Notes: a model not told the origin generated them from the letters alone. DNA of 53,299 nt from Siccibacter colletis (GCF_000696575.1 NZ_JMSQ01000031.1:1-53299), one strand, 5' to 3'; shown: positions 30,294-41,467, counted from the first letter of the stretch. Numbers and translations: made by a program.

Positions 30294-31255
30294 TTATCTT
30301 TACCCTGCGCCGCCTGTTGCTGCTGCTGATCACCCTGTTCCTGCTCTCGTTTGTCGGCTTCAGCCTGAGCTATTTCACGCCGCACGCCCCGTTGCAAGGC
30401 GCGTCGCTGTGGAACGCCTGGCTGTTCTGGTTCACCAGCCTGCTGCACTGGGATTTCGGCGTTTCGAGCATCAACGGGCAGCTCATCACCCAGCAGCTCG
30501 CCGAAGTTTTCCCGGCCACTATGGAGCTGTGCGTGCTGGCGTTTGCCCTGGCGCTGCTGATTGGCATTCCGGTCGGGATGATGGCCGGCATCATGCGCAA
30601 TAAGTGGCAGGACCGTTTTATCAGCGGCGTGGCGCTGGTCGGTTTCTCCATCCCGGTATTCTGGCTGGCGCTGCTGTTTACGCTGTTTTTCTCGCTGACC
30701 CTCGGCTGGCTACCGGTTTCCGGGCGTTTCGATCTGCTCTATGAAGTGAAGCCGGTCACCGGGCTGGCGCTGGTGGATGCCTGGCTGTCAGATTCGCCGT
30801 GGCGTGACGAAATGATGATGAGCGCCCTGCGCCACATGGTGCTGCCGGTGGCGACGCTGGCGGTGGCACCCACGACCGAAGTGATCCGCCTGATGCGTCT
30901 CAGCACCATCGACGTGGTTGATCAGAACTATATTAAGGCGGCGGCCACGCGCGGCCTGTCGCGCTTCACCATTTTGCGCCGCCATATGCTGCACAACGCC
31001 CTGCCGCCGGTGATCCCGCGTCTCGGTCTGCAGTTCTCCACCATGCTGACGCTGGCGATGATCACTGAGATGGTGTTCAGCTGGCCGGGCCTGGGTCGCT
31101 GGCTGATCAACGCCATCCGCCAGCAGGACTACGCCGCGATCTCTGCCGGCGTGATGGTCATCGGCGCGCTGGTGATCATTGTTAACGTGATATCCGATAT
31201 TGTGGGCGCGCTGGCGAACCCATTGAAGCATAAGGAATGGTATGCCTTACGATAG
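30290..31255 (+). CDS. sapB: SapB ABC permease
   Basis: 321 aa, six predicted membrane helices, DppB-type. EAA-like loop region [23 protein letters not shown] overlap with sapA. Starts [21 protein letters not shown]. Confidence 0.96.
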   Translation: MIIFTLRRLLLLLITLFLLSFVGFSLSYFTPHAPLQGASLWNAWLFWFTSLLHWDFGVSSINGQLITQQLAEVFPATMELCVLAFALALLIGIPVGMMAGIMRNKWQDRFISGVALVGFSIPVFWLALLFTLFFSLTLGWLPVSGRFDLLYEVKPVTGLALVDAWLSDSPWRDEMMMSALRHMVLPVATLAVAPTTEVIRLMRLSTIDVVDQNYIKAAATRGLSRFTILRRHMLHNALPPVIPRLGLQFSTMLTLAMITEMVFSWPGLGRWLINAIRQQDYAAISAGVMVIGALVIIVNVISDIVGALANPLKHKEWYALR

Positions 31256-32132
31256 CGTCTACCGCGAAAAACGCCCGCCGGGCGCGCTGCGCACCGTGTG
31301 GCGCAAATTTTATGGCGATGCGACAGCGATGATCGGCCTCTACGGCTGCGGCGCGCTGGCGCTGCTGTGTATTTTCGGTTCGCTGTTTGCCCCTTACGGG
31401 CTGGATCAGCAGTTCCTCGGTTTCCAGCTGATGCCGCCGTCCTGGTCGCGCTACGGTGATGTGTCGTTCTTCCTCGGTACCGACGATCTCGGACGCGATG
31501 TGCTGAGCCGCCTGCTGAGCGGTGCGGCCCCGACGGTTGGCGGTGCGTTTGTGGTGACCCTCGCCGCGTCGGTGTTCGGTCTGATCCTCGGGGTTATCGC
31601 TGGCGCGACCCACGGCCTGCGCTCGGCGGTGCTCAATCACGTACTGGACACCCTGCTCTCGATCCCGTCGCTGCTGCTGGCGATTATCGTGGTGGCCTTT
31701 GCCGGGCCGCAGCTCTCCCACGCCATGTTTGCGGTGTGGCTGGCGCTGCTCCCGCGCATGGTGCGCTCGGTCTACAGCATGGTGCATGACGAGCTGGAAA
31801 AAGAGTACGTGGTCGCGGCGCGCCTCGACGGAGCAACCACCCTGAACATTCTCTGGTTTGCGGTGTTGCCCAACACCACGTCGGTGCTGGTAACAGAGAT
31901 CACCCGCGCGCTGTCGATGGCGATCCTTGATATTGCTGCGCTCGGCTTCCTCGATCTTGGTGCGCAGCTCCCTTCACCGGAATGGGGTGCCATGCTGGGT
32001 GATGCGCTGGAGCTAATCTATGTCGCACCCTGGACCGTGATGCTGCCGGGTGCCGCCATCATGATCAGCGTGCTGCTGGTTAATCTGCTGGGCGACGGCA
32101 TTCGCCGCGCGATTGTTGCGGGGGTGGAATAA
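31242..32132 (+). CDS. sapC: SapC ABC permease
   Basis: 296 aa, DppC-type permease; [18 protein letters not shown] and [21 protein letters not shown] (EAA loop) conserved. Overlaps sapB by 14 bases. Confidence 0.96.
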   Translation: MPYDSVYREKRPPGALRTVWRKFYGDATAMIGLYGCGALALLCIFGSLFAPYGLDQQFLGFQLMPPSWSRYGDVSFFLGTDDLGRDVLSRLLSGAAPTVGGAFVVTLAASVFGLILGVIAGATHGLRSAVLNHVLDTLLSIPSLLLAIIVVAFAGPQLSHAMFAVWLALLPRMVRSVYSMVHDELEKEYVVAARLDGATTLNILWFAVLPNTTSVLVTEITRALSMAILDIAALGFLDLGAQLPSPEWGAMLGDALELIYVAPWTVMLPGAAIMISVLLVNLLGDGIRRAIVAGVE

Positions 32133-33124
32133 TGCCTTTACTGGATATTCGTAACCTGACCATTGAGATTAAAGCCGGCGACCAGTGGGTGAAAGCCGTG
32201 GATCGCGTGAGCATGACCCTCAGCGAAGGGGAAATTCGCGGCCTGGTGGGTGAGTCCGGCTCGGGTAAAAGCCTGATCGCCAAAGCCATCTGTGGGGTTA
32301 CGAAAGATAACTGGCGCATCACCGCCGACCGTATGCGCTTTAACGATATTGACCTGCTGCGCCTGAGCGCCCGCGAGCGCCGCAAGCTGGTGGGCCATAA
32401 CGTGTCGATGATTTTCCAGGAGCCGCAGTCCTGTCTCGATCCCTCCGAGCGCATTGGGCGTCAGCTGATGCAGAACATTCCCGGCTGGACTTACAAAGGC
32501 CGCTGGTGGCAGCGCTTCGGCTGGCGCAAACAGCGGGCAATTGAGCTGCTGCACCGCGTCGGCATTAAAGATCATAAAGACGCCATGCACAGCTTCCCCT
32601 ATGAGCTGACCGAGGGGGAATGCCAGAAGGTGATGATCGCCATCGCGCTGGCCAACCAGCCGCGGCTGGTGATCGCCGATGAGCCGACCAACGCGATGGA
32701 GCCGACAACCCAGGCGCAGATTTTCCGCCTGCTGAGCCGCCTCAACCAGAATAACAACACCACTATTTTGCTCATCAGCCACGATTTACAGATGCTGAGC
32801 CAGTGGGCTGACCGCATTAACGTCATGTACTGCGGACAGACGGTGGAAACCGCGCCGAGTGAACAGCTGGTCTCTGCCCCGCATCACCCGTATACCCAGG
32901 CGCTGATCCGCGCCATCCCGGATTTTGGCAGCGCCATGCCGCACAAAAGCCGGCTCAACACCCTGCCGGGGTCGATTCCCCTGCTGGAGCAGCTGCCCAT
33001 CGGCTGCCGCCTCGGCCCGCGTTGCCCTTATGCGCAGCGGGAATGCATTATTACGCCGCGCCTGGACGGGCCGAAAAATCATCTTTTCGCCTGCCATTTC
33101 CCGCTGAACATGGAGAGAGAGTGA
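32132..33124 (+). CDS. sapD: SapD ABC ATPase
   Basis: 330 aa. Walker [11 protein letters not shown]-loop [10 protein letters not shown], signature [10 protein letters not shown] (variant of LSGGQ), Walker [11 protein letters not shown]-terminal oligopeptide-transporter cysteine motif ([14 protein letters not shown]). E. coli SapD also supports Trk potassium uptake. Starts on the last base of sapC stop. Confidence 0.96.
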   Translation: MPLLDIRNLTIEIKAGDQWVKAVDRVSMTLSEGEIRGLVGESGSGKSLIAKAICGVTKDNWRITADRMRFNDIDLLRLSARERRKLVGHNVSMIFQEPQSCLDPSERIGRQLMQNIPGWTYKGRWWQRFGWRKQRAIELLHRVGIKDHKDAMHSFPYELTEGECQKVMIAIALANQPRLVIADEPTNAMEPTTQAQIFRLLSRLNQNNNTTILLISHDLQMLSQWADRINVMYCGQTVETAPSEQLVSAPHHPYTQALIRAIPDFGSAMPHKSRLNTLPGSIPLLEQLPIGCRLGPRCPYAQRECIITPRLDGPKNHLFACHFPLNMERE

Positions 33125-33125
33125 A

Positions 33126-33932
33126 ATGGTCGAAACCCTGCTTCAGGTCCGCAATCTGAGTAAAACCTTTCGCTACCGCACCGGCTGGTTCCATCGCCAG
33201 ACCGTGGAGGCGGTGAAACCGCTCAGTTTTACCCTGCGCGAGCGCCAGACGCTGGCGATCATTGGTGAGAACGGCTCGGGGAAATCGACGCTGGCGAAAA
33301 TGCTGGCCGGTATGGTGGAACCCACCACCGGCGAGCTGGTGATTGACGATCACCCGATGCGCTACGGCGACTATTCGTTCCGCAGCCAGCGTATTCGCAT
33401 GATTTTTCAGGACCCATCCACCTCGCTCAACCCGCGCCAGCGCGTGTCGCAGATCCTTGATTTCCCGCTGCGTCTCAATACCGATCTCGACCCCGAATCG
33501 CGTCGCGCGCGCATCAACGAGACGCTGCGCATGGTCGGCCTGCTGCCCGACTACGCCAGCTACTATCCGCACATGATGGCACCAGGCCAGAAGCAGCGTC
33601 TGGGACTGGCCAGGGCGCTGATCCTGCGCCCGAAGGTAATCATCGCCGACGAAGCGCTGGCCTCGCTGGATATGTCGATGCGTTCGCAGTTAATTAACCT
33701 GATGCTGGAATTACAGGAAAAACAGGGTATCTCTTATATTTACGTGACCCAGCATATCGGCATGATGAAGCACATCAGCGATCAGGTGATGGTGATGCAT
33801 CAGGGTGAAGTGGTGGAGCGCGGCAGCACCGCCGACGTGCTTGCGTCACCGCTGCACGAGCTGACGAAGCGCCTGATTGCCGGGCATTTTGGTGAAGCGC
33901 TGACCGCTGATGCGTGGCGCAAAGACAAGTAA
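33126..33932 (+). CDS. sapF: SapF ABC ATPase
   Basis: 268 aa. Walker A GENGSGKST, Q-loop FQDPSTSLNP, signature MAPGQKQRLGLARAL (variant), Walker B VIIADEALASLDM. Final gene of sapABCDF; one base after sapD. Confidence 0.96.
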   Translation: MVETLLQVRNLSKTFRYRTGWFHRQTVEAVKPLSFTLRERQTLAIIGENGSGKSTLAKMLAGMVEPTTGELVIDDHPMRYGDYSFRSQRIRMIFQDPSTSLNPRQRVSQILDFPLRLNTDLDPESRRARINETLRMVGLLPDYASYYPHMMAPGQKQRLGLARALILRPKVIIADEALASLDMSMRSQLINLMLELQEKQGISYIYVTQHIGMMKHISDQVMVMHQGEVVERGSTADVLASPLHELTKRLIAGHFGEALTADAWRKDK

Positions 33933-33982
33933 CAATACCGACTGCCTCTCCGCTGAGCAGCCTTGCGAAGTGATAACTGGAG

Positions 33983-34019
33983 TGGTCGGATTAACGGATT
34001 CTCAGAGACGTGCTAGAAT
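33983..34019 (+). promoter_or_regulatory. fabI promoter region with FadR-like site (tentative)
   Basis: TAGAAT (34014-34019) is a good -10 about 70 nt upstream of fabI. TGGTCGGATTA at 33983-33993 resembles the FadR half-site TGGTCNGA. FadR control of fabI is known in E. coli; here it is inferred from one half-site. Confidence 0.4.
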
Positions 34020-34087
34020 CCCCGCGATTTAACGACGGCAGCGGCTTATTCACCTGCCGCCACAACAATATGATAAGGATCAAAGCT

Positions 34088-34876
34088 ATGGGTTTTCTTA
34101 CCGGTAAGCGCATTCTGGTGACTGGCGTCGCCAGCAAACTTTCCATCGCCTACGGTATCGCGCAAGCGATGCAGCGTGAAGGGGCTGAACTGGCGTTCAC
34201 CTACCAGAACGACAAACTGAAAGGCCGCGTGGAAGAGTTTGCCGCTCAACTGGGTTCCAGCATCGTGCTGCCTTGTGACGTTGCGGAAGATGCCAGCATC
34301 GAAGGCCTTTTCACCGAGCTTGAGAAAGTATGGCCAAAATTCGACGGCTTCGTACACTCAATCGGTTTCGCACCGGGCGACCAGCTGGACGGCGACTACG
34401 TTAATGCCGTAACCCGCGATGGCTTCAAAATTGCACACGACATCAGCTCTTACAGCTTCGTTGCGCTGGCGAAAGCCTGCCGCACTATGCTGAATCCGGG
34501 CTCTGCCCTGCTGACGCTCTCCTACCTGGGTGCTGAGCGCGCGATCCCGAACTACAACGTGATGGGTCTGGCGAAAGCGTCTCTGGAAGCTAACGTACGC
34601 TATATGGCGAACGCAATGGGTCCGGAAGGCATCCGCGTGAACGGTATCTCCGCAGGCCCAATCCGTACTCTGGCTGCTTCCGGTATCAAAGATTTCCGTA
34701 AAATGCTGGCGCACTGCGAAGCGGTCACCCCGATCCGTCGCACCGTCACCATTGAAGACGTGGGTAACTCCGCGGCCTTCCTGTGCTCTGACCTCTCTGC
34801 CGGTATCTCCGGTGAAGTGGTTCACGTTGACGGCGGCTTCAGCATCGCCGCGATGAACGAGCTGGAACTGAAATAA
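34088..34876 (+). CDS. fabI: Enoyl-ACP reductase FabI
   Basis: 262 aa, same length as E. coli. NADH-dependent last step of fatty-acid elongation. Catalytic Tyr156 and Lys163 (YNVMGLAK), Tyr146, cofactor motif [13 protein letters not shown]. Gly93 (SIGFAPG) is the wild-type residue, so no sign of target-site triclosan resistance. AAGGAT upstream of the ATG. Confidence 0.98.
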   Translation: MGFLTGKRILVTGVASKLSIAYGIAQAMQREGAELAFTYQNDKLKGRVEEFAAQLGSSIVLPCDVAEDASIEGLFTELEKVWPKFDGFVHSIGFAPGDQLDGDYVNAVTRDGFKIAHDISSYSFVALAKACRTMLNPGSALLTLSYLGAERAIPNYNVMGLAKASLEANVRYMANAMGPEGIRVNGISAGPIRTLAASGIKDFRKMLAHCEAVTPIRRTVTIEDVGNSAAFLCSDLSAGISGEVVHVDGGFSIAAMNELELK

Positions 34877-34904
34877 TTCCGCTGCCCGCTGAGGGCAACC
34901 GGCA

Positions 34905-34937
34905 AAAGGTGGACAGCGTTACGCTCTCCACCTTTTT
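34905..34937 (+). terminator. fabI terminator
   Basis: AAGGTGGA-c-AGCG / CGCT-c-TCCACCTT long stem followed by TTTTTT. Confidence 0.9.
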
Positions 34938-35098
34938 TATGTCTGCTCGCCGGATTTTTATTCCGGTTATGCTTTTCCGCTATTTATTATCACCGAACAG
35001 TCTTTGGTCACGTCTGCCCGTTACGCCAGGATAACCTCAACAGGATCCGTCGCGACGCGGTGTTGCGGCGGATTGCTCTCACAGACCAAGGAAAGACC

Positions 35099-36268
35099 AT
35101 GGAACAACGCCGCTTCTCCGGCAAAAGCCACTGGTATCATGAAACTCAGGCACGGACCTGCCAGGCCGATGTACAGCCGCTGGTTCCGGAAGCCGCCCGC
35201 GTAAATGACCGTTTTCTGCTTGACCTCGTGGTGCCCGACGCCTGCCTGCGCACCCACCGCGCATGGCTTGATGCCGCCCGCGCCGCAAGTCTTCATCTGT
35301 TACCCGATACCCTTGAAACCACCCGCCTCGCCACGCTGAGCTGTTACGACCGGCTGAGCACAGCCCTGATCGTGGCGCAGGTCTTTGGCGTGCAGCGGCT
35401 GTGCAACCATTACGCCGCCCGGCTGGCTCCGCTGCCGGGGCCGGATTCATCGAGAGAAAGCAACCAGCGGCTGGCGCAGATCACCCAGTATGCCCGCCAG
35501 CTTGCCAGCTCGCCGACGCTGATTGATGCCCGATGTCGAACCCAGCTCAGCGACGTTGGCCTGACGGAAAGTGACCGCGTCACGTTTAATCAAATCATCG
35601 GTTTCGTTGGCTTTCAGGCGCGCGTTGTTGCCGTGCTACAGGCCATTAACGGCCAGCCGGCGCGCTGGCTACCGGGTATCGATAGTCAGCAGGACGCGCC
35701 CGGCGAACGTTTTGCTGCACCTGAAGCTGACTGGCAAGCGGATATACCTTCGCCTCAGGCTGGCTATCTGCGCCCTGCCCAGCGCGAGGTGCTGGCTCAG
35801 GTGCGCCGCGTGCCGGTGCTTGAGCCGATCGCAGACGGGCTGATTGAGGATGAAAACGCCCTGCTGCTGCTGGCCACGCTGGTAGAGGCGCTGTTCAGCG
35901 GACAGCACGCGCCGCTGCTTGGCCTGGTCAGCGCACGGATCAACGGCAGCAGCCACTGCTTCCATCGTCTTTCCCGGGAGGTTACCGACAGCGCGTTGCC
36001 CGACGCGGTACGCAACGGCGAGCGGGCGCTGCTGGCCTGGAGCCACAATCACCCTGAGGAACGCGCGCTGGTCCAGGCGGCCCAGGTGCTGACCCGTAGT
36101 CCGGACCGCTTCAGCGCCGCGCAGTTTACCCCGGTGCTGGAGGCGGGCTTCAGCCGCGATGACGCGCTGCGTCTGCTCAGTCTGACGGCGCTGTGCGGCT
36201 GGCTGAACCGGTTAAAGATTGGGCTTGGCGATGCGCTGCCAGGCCAGACGGCAACCGGCCCTGCCTGA
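35099..36268 (+). CDS. yciW: YciW, CMD-domain protein
   Basis: 389 aa, related to E. coli YciW (375 aa), a carboxymuconolactone-decarboxylase/AhpD-like protein linked to cysteine and methionine metabolism. N-terminal region 1-200 contains ATLSCYDRLSTALIVAQVFGVQRLCNHYA; C-terminal part includes HCFHRL and SHNHPEERAL. No AhpD CxxC pair is evident. ATG at 35099 follows AAGGA. Confidence 0.9.
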   Translation: MEQRRFSGKSHWYHETQARTCQADVQPLVPEAARVNDRFLLDLVVPDACLRTHRAWLDAARAASLHLLPDTLETTRLATLSCYDRLSTALIVAQVFGVQRLCNHYAARLAPLPGPDSSRESNQRLAQITQYARQLASSPTLIDARCRTQLSDVGLTESDRVTFNQIIGFVGFQARVVAVLQAINGQPARWLPGIDSQQDAPGERFAAPEADWQADIPSPQAGYLRPAQREVLAQVRRVPVLEPIADGLIEDENALLLLATLVEALFSGQHAPLLGLVSARINGSSHCFHRLSREVTDSALPDAVRNGERALLAWSHNHPEERALVQAAQVLTRSPDRFSAAQFTPVLEAGFSRDDALRLLSLTALCGWLNRLKIGLGDALPGQTATGPA

Positions 36269-36341
36269 AAGAGCGCTTGCTGCAACAGGCGGAATCGCGT
36301 AAAACTGTCAGCCGCTCTTTTGGCCACGAAAATAGAACACT

Positions 36342-38276
36342 ATGTTTCAGGACAACCCGCTGCTTGCACAGCTTAAACAGCAACTGCATTCTCAAACACC
36401 GCGCGCTGAAGGCGTGGTGAAAGGCACCGAAAAAGGCTTCGGCTTTCTGGAAGTAGACGCGCAAAAAAGCTACTTCATTCCGCCGCCGCAAATGAAAAAA
36501 GTGATGCACGGCGACCGTATCTCCGCCGTGATCCACACCGATAAAGATCGCGAATCCGCCGAGCCGGAAGCGCTGATCGAACCGTTCCTGACGCGCTTTG
36601 TGGGCCGGGTACAGAAAAAAGACGATCGTCTCTCCATCGTGCCGGACCATCCGCTGCTGCGTGATGCCATTCCCTGCCGCGCCGAGCGCGGTGTTGCGCA
36701 TGATTTCAAGGAAGGCGACTGGGCCGTGGCCGAAATGCGCCGCCATCCGCTGAAGGGCGATCGTGGTTTCTATGCCGAGCTGACCCAGTTCATTACCTAC
36801 AGCGAAGACCACTTCGTGCCGTGGTGGGTTACCCTCGCCCGCCATAATCTGGAACGCGAAGCGCCGGAAGGTGTTGCGACCGAGATGCAGGACGAAGGTC
36901 TGGTGCGTGAAGATTTAACGGCGCTCGAATTCGTGACCATCGACAGCGCCAGCACCGAAGATATGGATGATGCCCTGTTCGCTGAAATGCTCGACGACGA
37001 GCGTCTGCAGCTGACCGTGGCGATCGCCGATCCTACTGCCTGGGTCCGCGAAGGCAGCGCGCTGGACAACGCCGCTAAAGTGCGCGCGTTTACCAACTAC
37101 CTGCCGGGCTTCAACATCCCGATGTTGCCGCGCGAGTTGTCCGACGATCTCTGCTCCCTGCGCCCTGACGAAATCCGTCCGGTGCTGGCGTGCCGCATGA
37201 TCGTTGACAAAGACGGTGCCATCAGCGACGACATTCACTTCTTCAGCGCGTACATCAAGTCGCAGGCCAAACTGGCGTATGACGATGTGTCCGACTGGCT
37301 GGAGAGTAACGGCAGCTGGCAGCCGCAGAACGACGCCATTGCCCAGCAGATCCGTCTGCTGCACACCCTGTGCCTGCGTCGTGCCGAATGGCGTCAGACC
37401 CATGCCCTGGTGTTTAAAGACCGTCCTGACTACCGCTTCGTGCTGGGTGAGAAAGGTGAAGTGCTGGAGATCGTGGCAGAGCCGCGCCGCATCGGAAACC
37501 GCATCGTTGAAGAATCAATGATCGCCGCTAACATCTGCGCCGCCATCGTGCTGCGCGAGAAGCTGGGCTTCGGTATCTACAACGTGCACGCCGGTTTCGA
37601 CCCTGCCAGCACCGAGCAGATGGCGGCCCTGCTGAAAACTCACGACATGCACGTTGATCCGAACGAGGTGCTGACGCTGGAAGGCTTCTGCAAACTGCGT
37701 CGCGAGCTGGATGCCCAGCCGACCGGCTTCCTCGACAGCCGCATTCGCCGCTTCCAGTCGTTTGCTGAAATCAGCACCACGCCGGGTGCGCACTTCGGCC
37801 TCGGGCTGGAAGCGTACGCGACCTGGACCTCGCCGATCCGTAAATATGGCGACATGGTGAACCACCGTCTGCTGAAAGCGATCATCAAAGGCGAAACCAT
37901 TGCCCGTCCTGCGGATGAAACCACCGTACAGATGGCTGAGCGTCGTCGCCTCAACCGTATGGCCGAGCGCGACGTGGGTGACTGGCTGTATGCGCGCTAC
38001 CTGAACGATAAAGCCGGTACCGACACCCGCTTCAACGCCGAGATCATCGATGTCAGCCGCGGCGGTATGCGCGTGCGCCTGGTGGATAACGGCGCTGTGG
38101 CGTTCATTCCGGCCCCGTTCATTCACGCCGTGCGTGATGAAATGGTGTGCAGCCAGGAGAACGGTACTGTGCAGATCAAAGGCGAGGTCGCTTATAAAGT
38201 GACGGACGTTATTCAGGTCACCATCGCCGAAGTGCGTATGGAAACCCGCAGCGTCATCGCCCGTCCGGTAGCCTGA
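36342..38276 (+). CDS. rnb: Exoribonuclease II
   Basis: 644 aa, exact E. coli length. Processive 3'-5' hydrolysis of single-stranded RNA. Cold-shock domains ([23 protein letters not shown]), RNB catalytic domain with the four-aspartate cluster around [15 protein letters not shown], and C-terminal S1 domain. It follows yciW after 73 nt. Confidence 0.98.
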   Translation: MFQDNPLLAQLKQQLHSQTPRAEGVVKGTEKGFGFLEVDAQKSYFIPPPQMKKVMHGDRISAVIHTDKDRESAEPEALIEPFLTRFVGRVQKKDDRLSIVPDHPLLRDAIPCRAERGVAHDFKEGDWAVAEMRRHPLKGDRGFYAELTQFITYSEDHFVPWWVTLARHNLEREAPEGVATEMQDEGLVREDLTALEFVTIDSASTEDMDDALFAEMLDDERLQLTVAIADPTAWVREGSALDNAAKVRAFTNYLPGFNIPMLPRELSDDLCSLRPDEIRPVLACRMIVDKDGAISDDIHFFSAYIKSQAKLAYDDVSDWLESNGSWQPQNDAIAQQIRLLHTLCLRRAEWRQTHALVFKDRPDYRFVLGEKGEVLEIVAEPRRIGNRIVEESMIAANICAAIVLREKLGFGIYNVHAGFDPASTEQMAALLKTHDMHVDPNEVLTLEGFCKLRRELDAQPTGFLDSRIRRFQSFAEISTTPGAHFGLGLEAYATWTSPIRKYGDMVNHRLLKAIIKGETIARPADETTVQMAERRRLNRMAERDVGDWLYARYLNDKAGTDTRFNAEIIDVSRGGMRVRLVDNGAVAFIPAPFIHAVRDEMVCSQENGTVQIKGEVAYKVTDVIQVTIAEVRMETRSVIARPVA

Positions 38277-38318
38277 GCTTTTCCCTGATTATTCAGGGGG
38301 CTGCTCTGTTCGCCCTGC

Positions 38319-38354
38319 TGCGGCAGTTCTTGCGAGAACTGCCGCATTTTTTTC
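38319..38354 (+). terminator. rnb terminator
   Basis: 12-bp perfect stem (TGCGGCAGTTCT/AGAACTGCCGCA) with TGCG loop and seven T. Confidence 0.93.
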
Positions 38355-38431
38355 GCCCCGCCTCACAAATTCCAAAAAACATACCACAATGAAACTAACG
38401 GCAACGATAACGTTAACGGGAATGATTCATT

Positions 38432-38450
38432 ATTTATCCAGAGGATAAAT
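38432..38450. promoter_or_regulatory. Palindrome upstream of rpfR
   Basis: ATTTATCC-AGA-GGATAAAT, perfect 8-bp arms, 118 nt before the rpfR ATG within the 290-bp rnb-rpfR gap. It has the form of a dimeric operator; the regulator is unknown. No clear promoter was identified in the rest of the gap. Confidence 0.45.
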
Positions 38451-38567
38451 GATCTTACCGTGCCTGGGTTTCAGGTAACGCGCCGGAAGATGACGTCATC
38501 TGCAGTATGACTGCCCGTTACGGGTCATCAGACGCTTTGCGCGTGCGTGGTGTTTTCGGGAGATGGC

Positions 38568-40562
38568 ATGAAAGAGTATCTGGAGCACAACCTGCTTTAT
38601 CGTTACCTCGGGACCAGCAGTCCCTACTGGCGCTTGCTTTCTGACAGCAATGCGCTGCAGCTTTCCGCCTCCGAAGGCGCTGATACCCGCCACGCCGTGG
38701 CACTTACCGATGACCAGGCCGGGCAAATTCGCGCCATGACCGTCATCACCTCCAGCGTTACGCTCTCCCTTTCGCTGTTTGGCGAGGAAGCCCCTGTTCA
38801 CCTTGTAGGACGCAAGGTCTCACGCCGGGAATGGGCCGGTTCCGCTTCCGCCTGGAACGACACCTCGTCGGTAGCGCGCGATCTGGTTCAGGGACTCTCT
38901 TTTGCCGAACAGGTGGTGTCGGAAGCCAACTCGGTGATCGTCATTCTTGACCGCCTCGGCAACATTCAACGCTTTAACCGACTGAGCGAAGAGTACACCG
39001 GCATGAAAGAGCATGAGGTGATTGGGCAGAACGTGTTCAAGCTGTTCATGACCCGCAGCGAGGCCGCCGCGTCTAAGCGCAATATTTCCGGTTTTTTCCG
39101 CAACGGCAGCTCTTACGAAGTGGAGCGCTGGGTAAAAACCCGCAAGGGGCAGCGGCTGTTCCTGTTCCGCAATAAGTTCGTGCACAGCGGCAGCGGCAAA
39201 AACGAAATTTATCTCATCTGCTCCGGGACCGACATCACCGAGGAGCGGCGTGCCCAGGAACGGCTGCGGGTGCTGGCTAATACCGATACCATCACCGCCC
39301 TGCCGAACCGCAACGCGGTTTATGAGCTGATCAGCGATGCCATCGCCCACCGTGCCGACGACAGCCAGGTGGGTATTGTCTATCTCGATCTCGACAACTT
39401 CAAAAAGGTGAACGATGCCTACGGGCATATGTTTGGCGATCAGCTGCTGCAGGCGGTGTCGCTGGCGATACTGAGCTGTCTGGATGAGGGCTAGGTACTG
39501 GCGCGTCTCGGCGGGGATGAGTTTATCGTGCTGGCAACGGACACCTCGCAGAGCGCGCTGGAGGCGATGTCGTCGCGCATTCTCACGCGGCTCCGTCAGC
39601 CGTTCCGCATTGGGCTTATCGAGGTCTATACCGGCTGCTCGGTCGGTATCTCCCTCGCCCCGCAACACGGGGTGGATCGCGAGAGCCTGATCCGCAACGC
39701 CGATACCGCGATGTATACCGCGAAAGAGAGCGGACGCGGCAAGTTCTGCGTCTTCTCACCCGAGATGAACCAGCGGGTGTTTGAGTACCTGTGGCTCGAT
39801 ACCAACCTGCGTAAAGCGCTGGAAAAGGATCAGCTGATCATTCACTACCAGCCGAAAGTTACCCGGAGCGGGGAAGTCCGCAGCCTGGAAGCGCTGGTGC
39901 GCTGGCAGTCACCGGAGCGCGGTCTGATCCCGCCGCTCGATTTCATCTCTTATGCTGAGGAGTCCGGCCTCATCGTGCCACTCGGGCGCTGGGTGATGCT
40001 TGATGTGATGCAGCAGGTGGCGAAGTGGCGGGAAAAAAGCATCAATCTGCGGGTTGCGGTGAACGTTTCCGCGCGCCAGCTGGCAGATCAGACGATCTTC
40101 AGCGATCTGAAACAGGCGCTGCGCGATCTCAATTTTGAATACTGTCCGATAGACGTAGAGCTGACCGAAAGCTGTCTGATTGAAAACGAGGAGCTTGCCC
40201 TGTCGGTGATCCAGCAGTTCAGCGCGCTGGGCGCCCAGGTGCATCTGGATGACTTTGGCACCGGGTATTCCTCGCTGTCGCAGCTGGCGCGTTTCCCGCT
40301 TGATGCCATCAAGCTCGATCAAAGTTTTGTGCGCGATGTTCACAAGCAGTCCGTCTCCCAGTCGCTGGTGCGCGCTATCGTGGCGGTGGCGCAGGCGCTG
40401 AATCTGCAGGTGATTGCGGAAGGCGTGGAGAACACCAAAGAAGACGCCTTTCTTACCAAGAACGGCGTCAATGAACGGCAGGGTTACCTGTTTGCTAAAC
40501 CCATGCCCGCTGCCGCATTCGAGCAATGGTATCAACGTTATCTGGCACGCACGGCGCGCTAG
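38568..40562 (+). pseudogene. rpfR: RpfR/PdeR (Gmr) DSF receptor with an in-frame amber codon
   Basis: Full frame is 664 codons plus a TAG at codon 309 (39492-39494). Domains: N-terminal RpfF-interaction domain (1-95), PAS (about 110-225), GGDEF (LARLGGDEF at 312-320), EAL (SLEALVRW; DDFGTGYSSL; IAEGVEN). RpfR turns over cyclic-di-GMP when its PAS binds DSF. The reading frame continues unbroken past the TAG, and the E. coli equivalent has Gln at that place (CAG to TAG would be one change). The product would be 308 aa: FI-PAS only, no GGDEF core and no EAL. A GTG at 39528 could restart an EAL-only protein. GGGAG lies before the ATG at 38568. Confidence 0.9.
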
Positions 40563-41428
40563 CTGACTTTACGCAGGGCCGTCGCGGTATGACGGTTCTG
40601 CAACTGCACCAGGCGTTCCATATAGGCGATATCCTTCTCTTCGATGTTGAACGCCGCATCCACCCAGTCTTCCGTGATCTCCATCAGCTCGGCGCGCGGC
40701 AGGCGTAGCACCCGCTGACGCGCCCGCAGCATCGCCTTCACGCCGTTCAGTTTCGGACGCAGCGTGTCGATGAATGTGCGGGTCGCCACGTAGCTCTGCC
40801 TTGGCTCGAACAGCAGATCCACCAGCCCCTGCTGTTCATGCCACTCGGCGGTATGCGACTCGCCTTTGTAGATCAGCGCTTCCGCGAGTTTCATACCGGC
40901 ACGACGCGCGACTAACGAATAGCCGCCCATACCGGGAAACAGGTTGAAGGCAATTTCCGGGAATCCCATGCGGGCATCGCGCTGCGCCAGTACGAAGTGG
41001 TGCGCCAGCGCCGCCTCGAAGCCACCGCCGAGCGCACTGCCCTCCACCATCGCCAGGCTGATGGCACCGGTATCGAAACCGCGCGAGGCGGCGTGTACGC
41101 AATCGACGCAGGCGCGAGCATAGGCCCGCAGCGCTTCGCGTCGCCCGCTACGGATACAGTCGACAAAGAATTCCAGATCGCCGCCGGTGTTATACAGACC
41201 GGGAACCAGCGAACCGGTGACCCAGAAATCGACCTCATAGCCCGACTGCTGCACCAGATAGCCAAGGTTCATGATCTCTTCAATCAGCACGTGATTGAAG
41301 CAGGGTCGCGGTTTTGCGCTCAGCATCATCCAGATGGTGCGCCGCTCCTGCTCATAGAAACCGGAGAGCTGGGTAAAGCGCGCGCTGTCGGTGAAGATTT
41401 TGCAGGTGGGTTGATGTAAGACTGTCAT
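40559..41428 (-). CDS. rpfF: RpfF, DSF synthase
   Basis: 289 aa crotonase-fold enzyme that dehydrates and cleaves 3-hydroxyacyl-ACP to make a cis-2-unsaturated fatty acid signal. GALGGGFEAAL-type SALGGGFEAALAHH and GFPEIAFNLFPGMGGYSLV carry the two catalytic Glu residues, 20 apart as in Xanthomonas RpfF (Glu141/161). TEDWVDAAFNIEEKDIAYMERLV matches the family tail. Start 41428 is better spaced from AGAGG than 41434. Tail-to-tail with rpfR, sharing CTAG. Intact. Confidence 0.92.
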   Translation of the reverse strand: MTVLHQPTCKIFTDSARFTQLSGFYEQERRTIWMMLSAKPRPCFNHVLIEEIMNLGYLVQQSGYEVDFWVTGSLVPGLYNTGGDLEFFVDCIRSGRREALRAYARACVDCVHAASRGFDTGAISLAMVEGSALGGGFEAALAHHFVLAQRDARMGFPEIAFNLFPGMGGYSLVARRAGMKLAEALIYKGESHTAEWHEQQGLVDLLFEPRQSYVATRTFIDTLRPKLNGVKAMLRARQRVLRLPRAELMEITEDWVDAAFNIEEKDIAYMERLVQLQNRHTATALRKVS

Positions 41429-41452
41429 GGTCATGTCCTCTGTTGGTGAAAA

Positions 41453-41467
41453 TGCGCATAATGCGCA
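41453..41467. promoter_or_regulatory. 15-bp palindrome in the rpfF promoter region
   Basis: TGCGCAT-A-ATGCGCA, perfect 7-bp arms, 19-25 nt upstream of the rpfF start codons. Position suits an operator overlapping the transcription start. The binding protein is unknown. Confidence 0.55.

Noticed and set aside
39492-39494. Programmed recoding (pyrrolysine or selenocysteine) at the rpfR stop
   Set aside because: UAG is not a selenocysteine codon, enterobacteria lack pyrrolysine machinery, and the family has an ordinary Gln there; a nonsense mutation or sequencing error is simpler.
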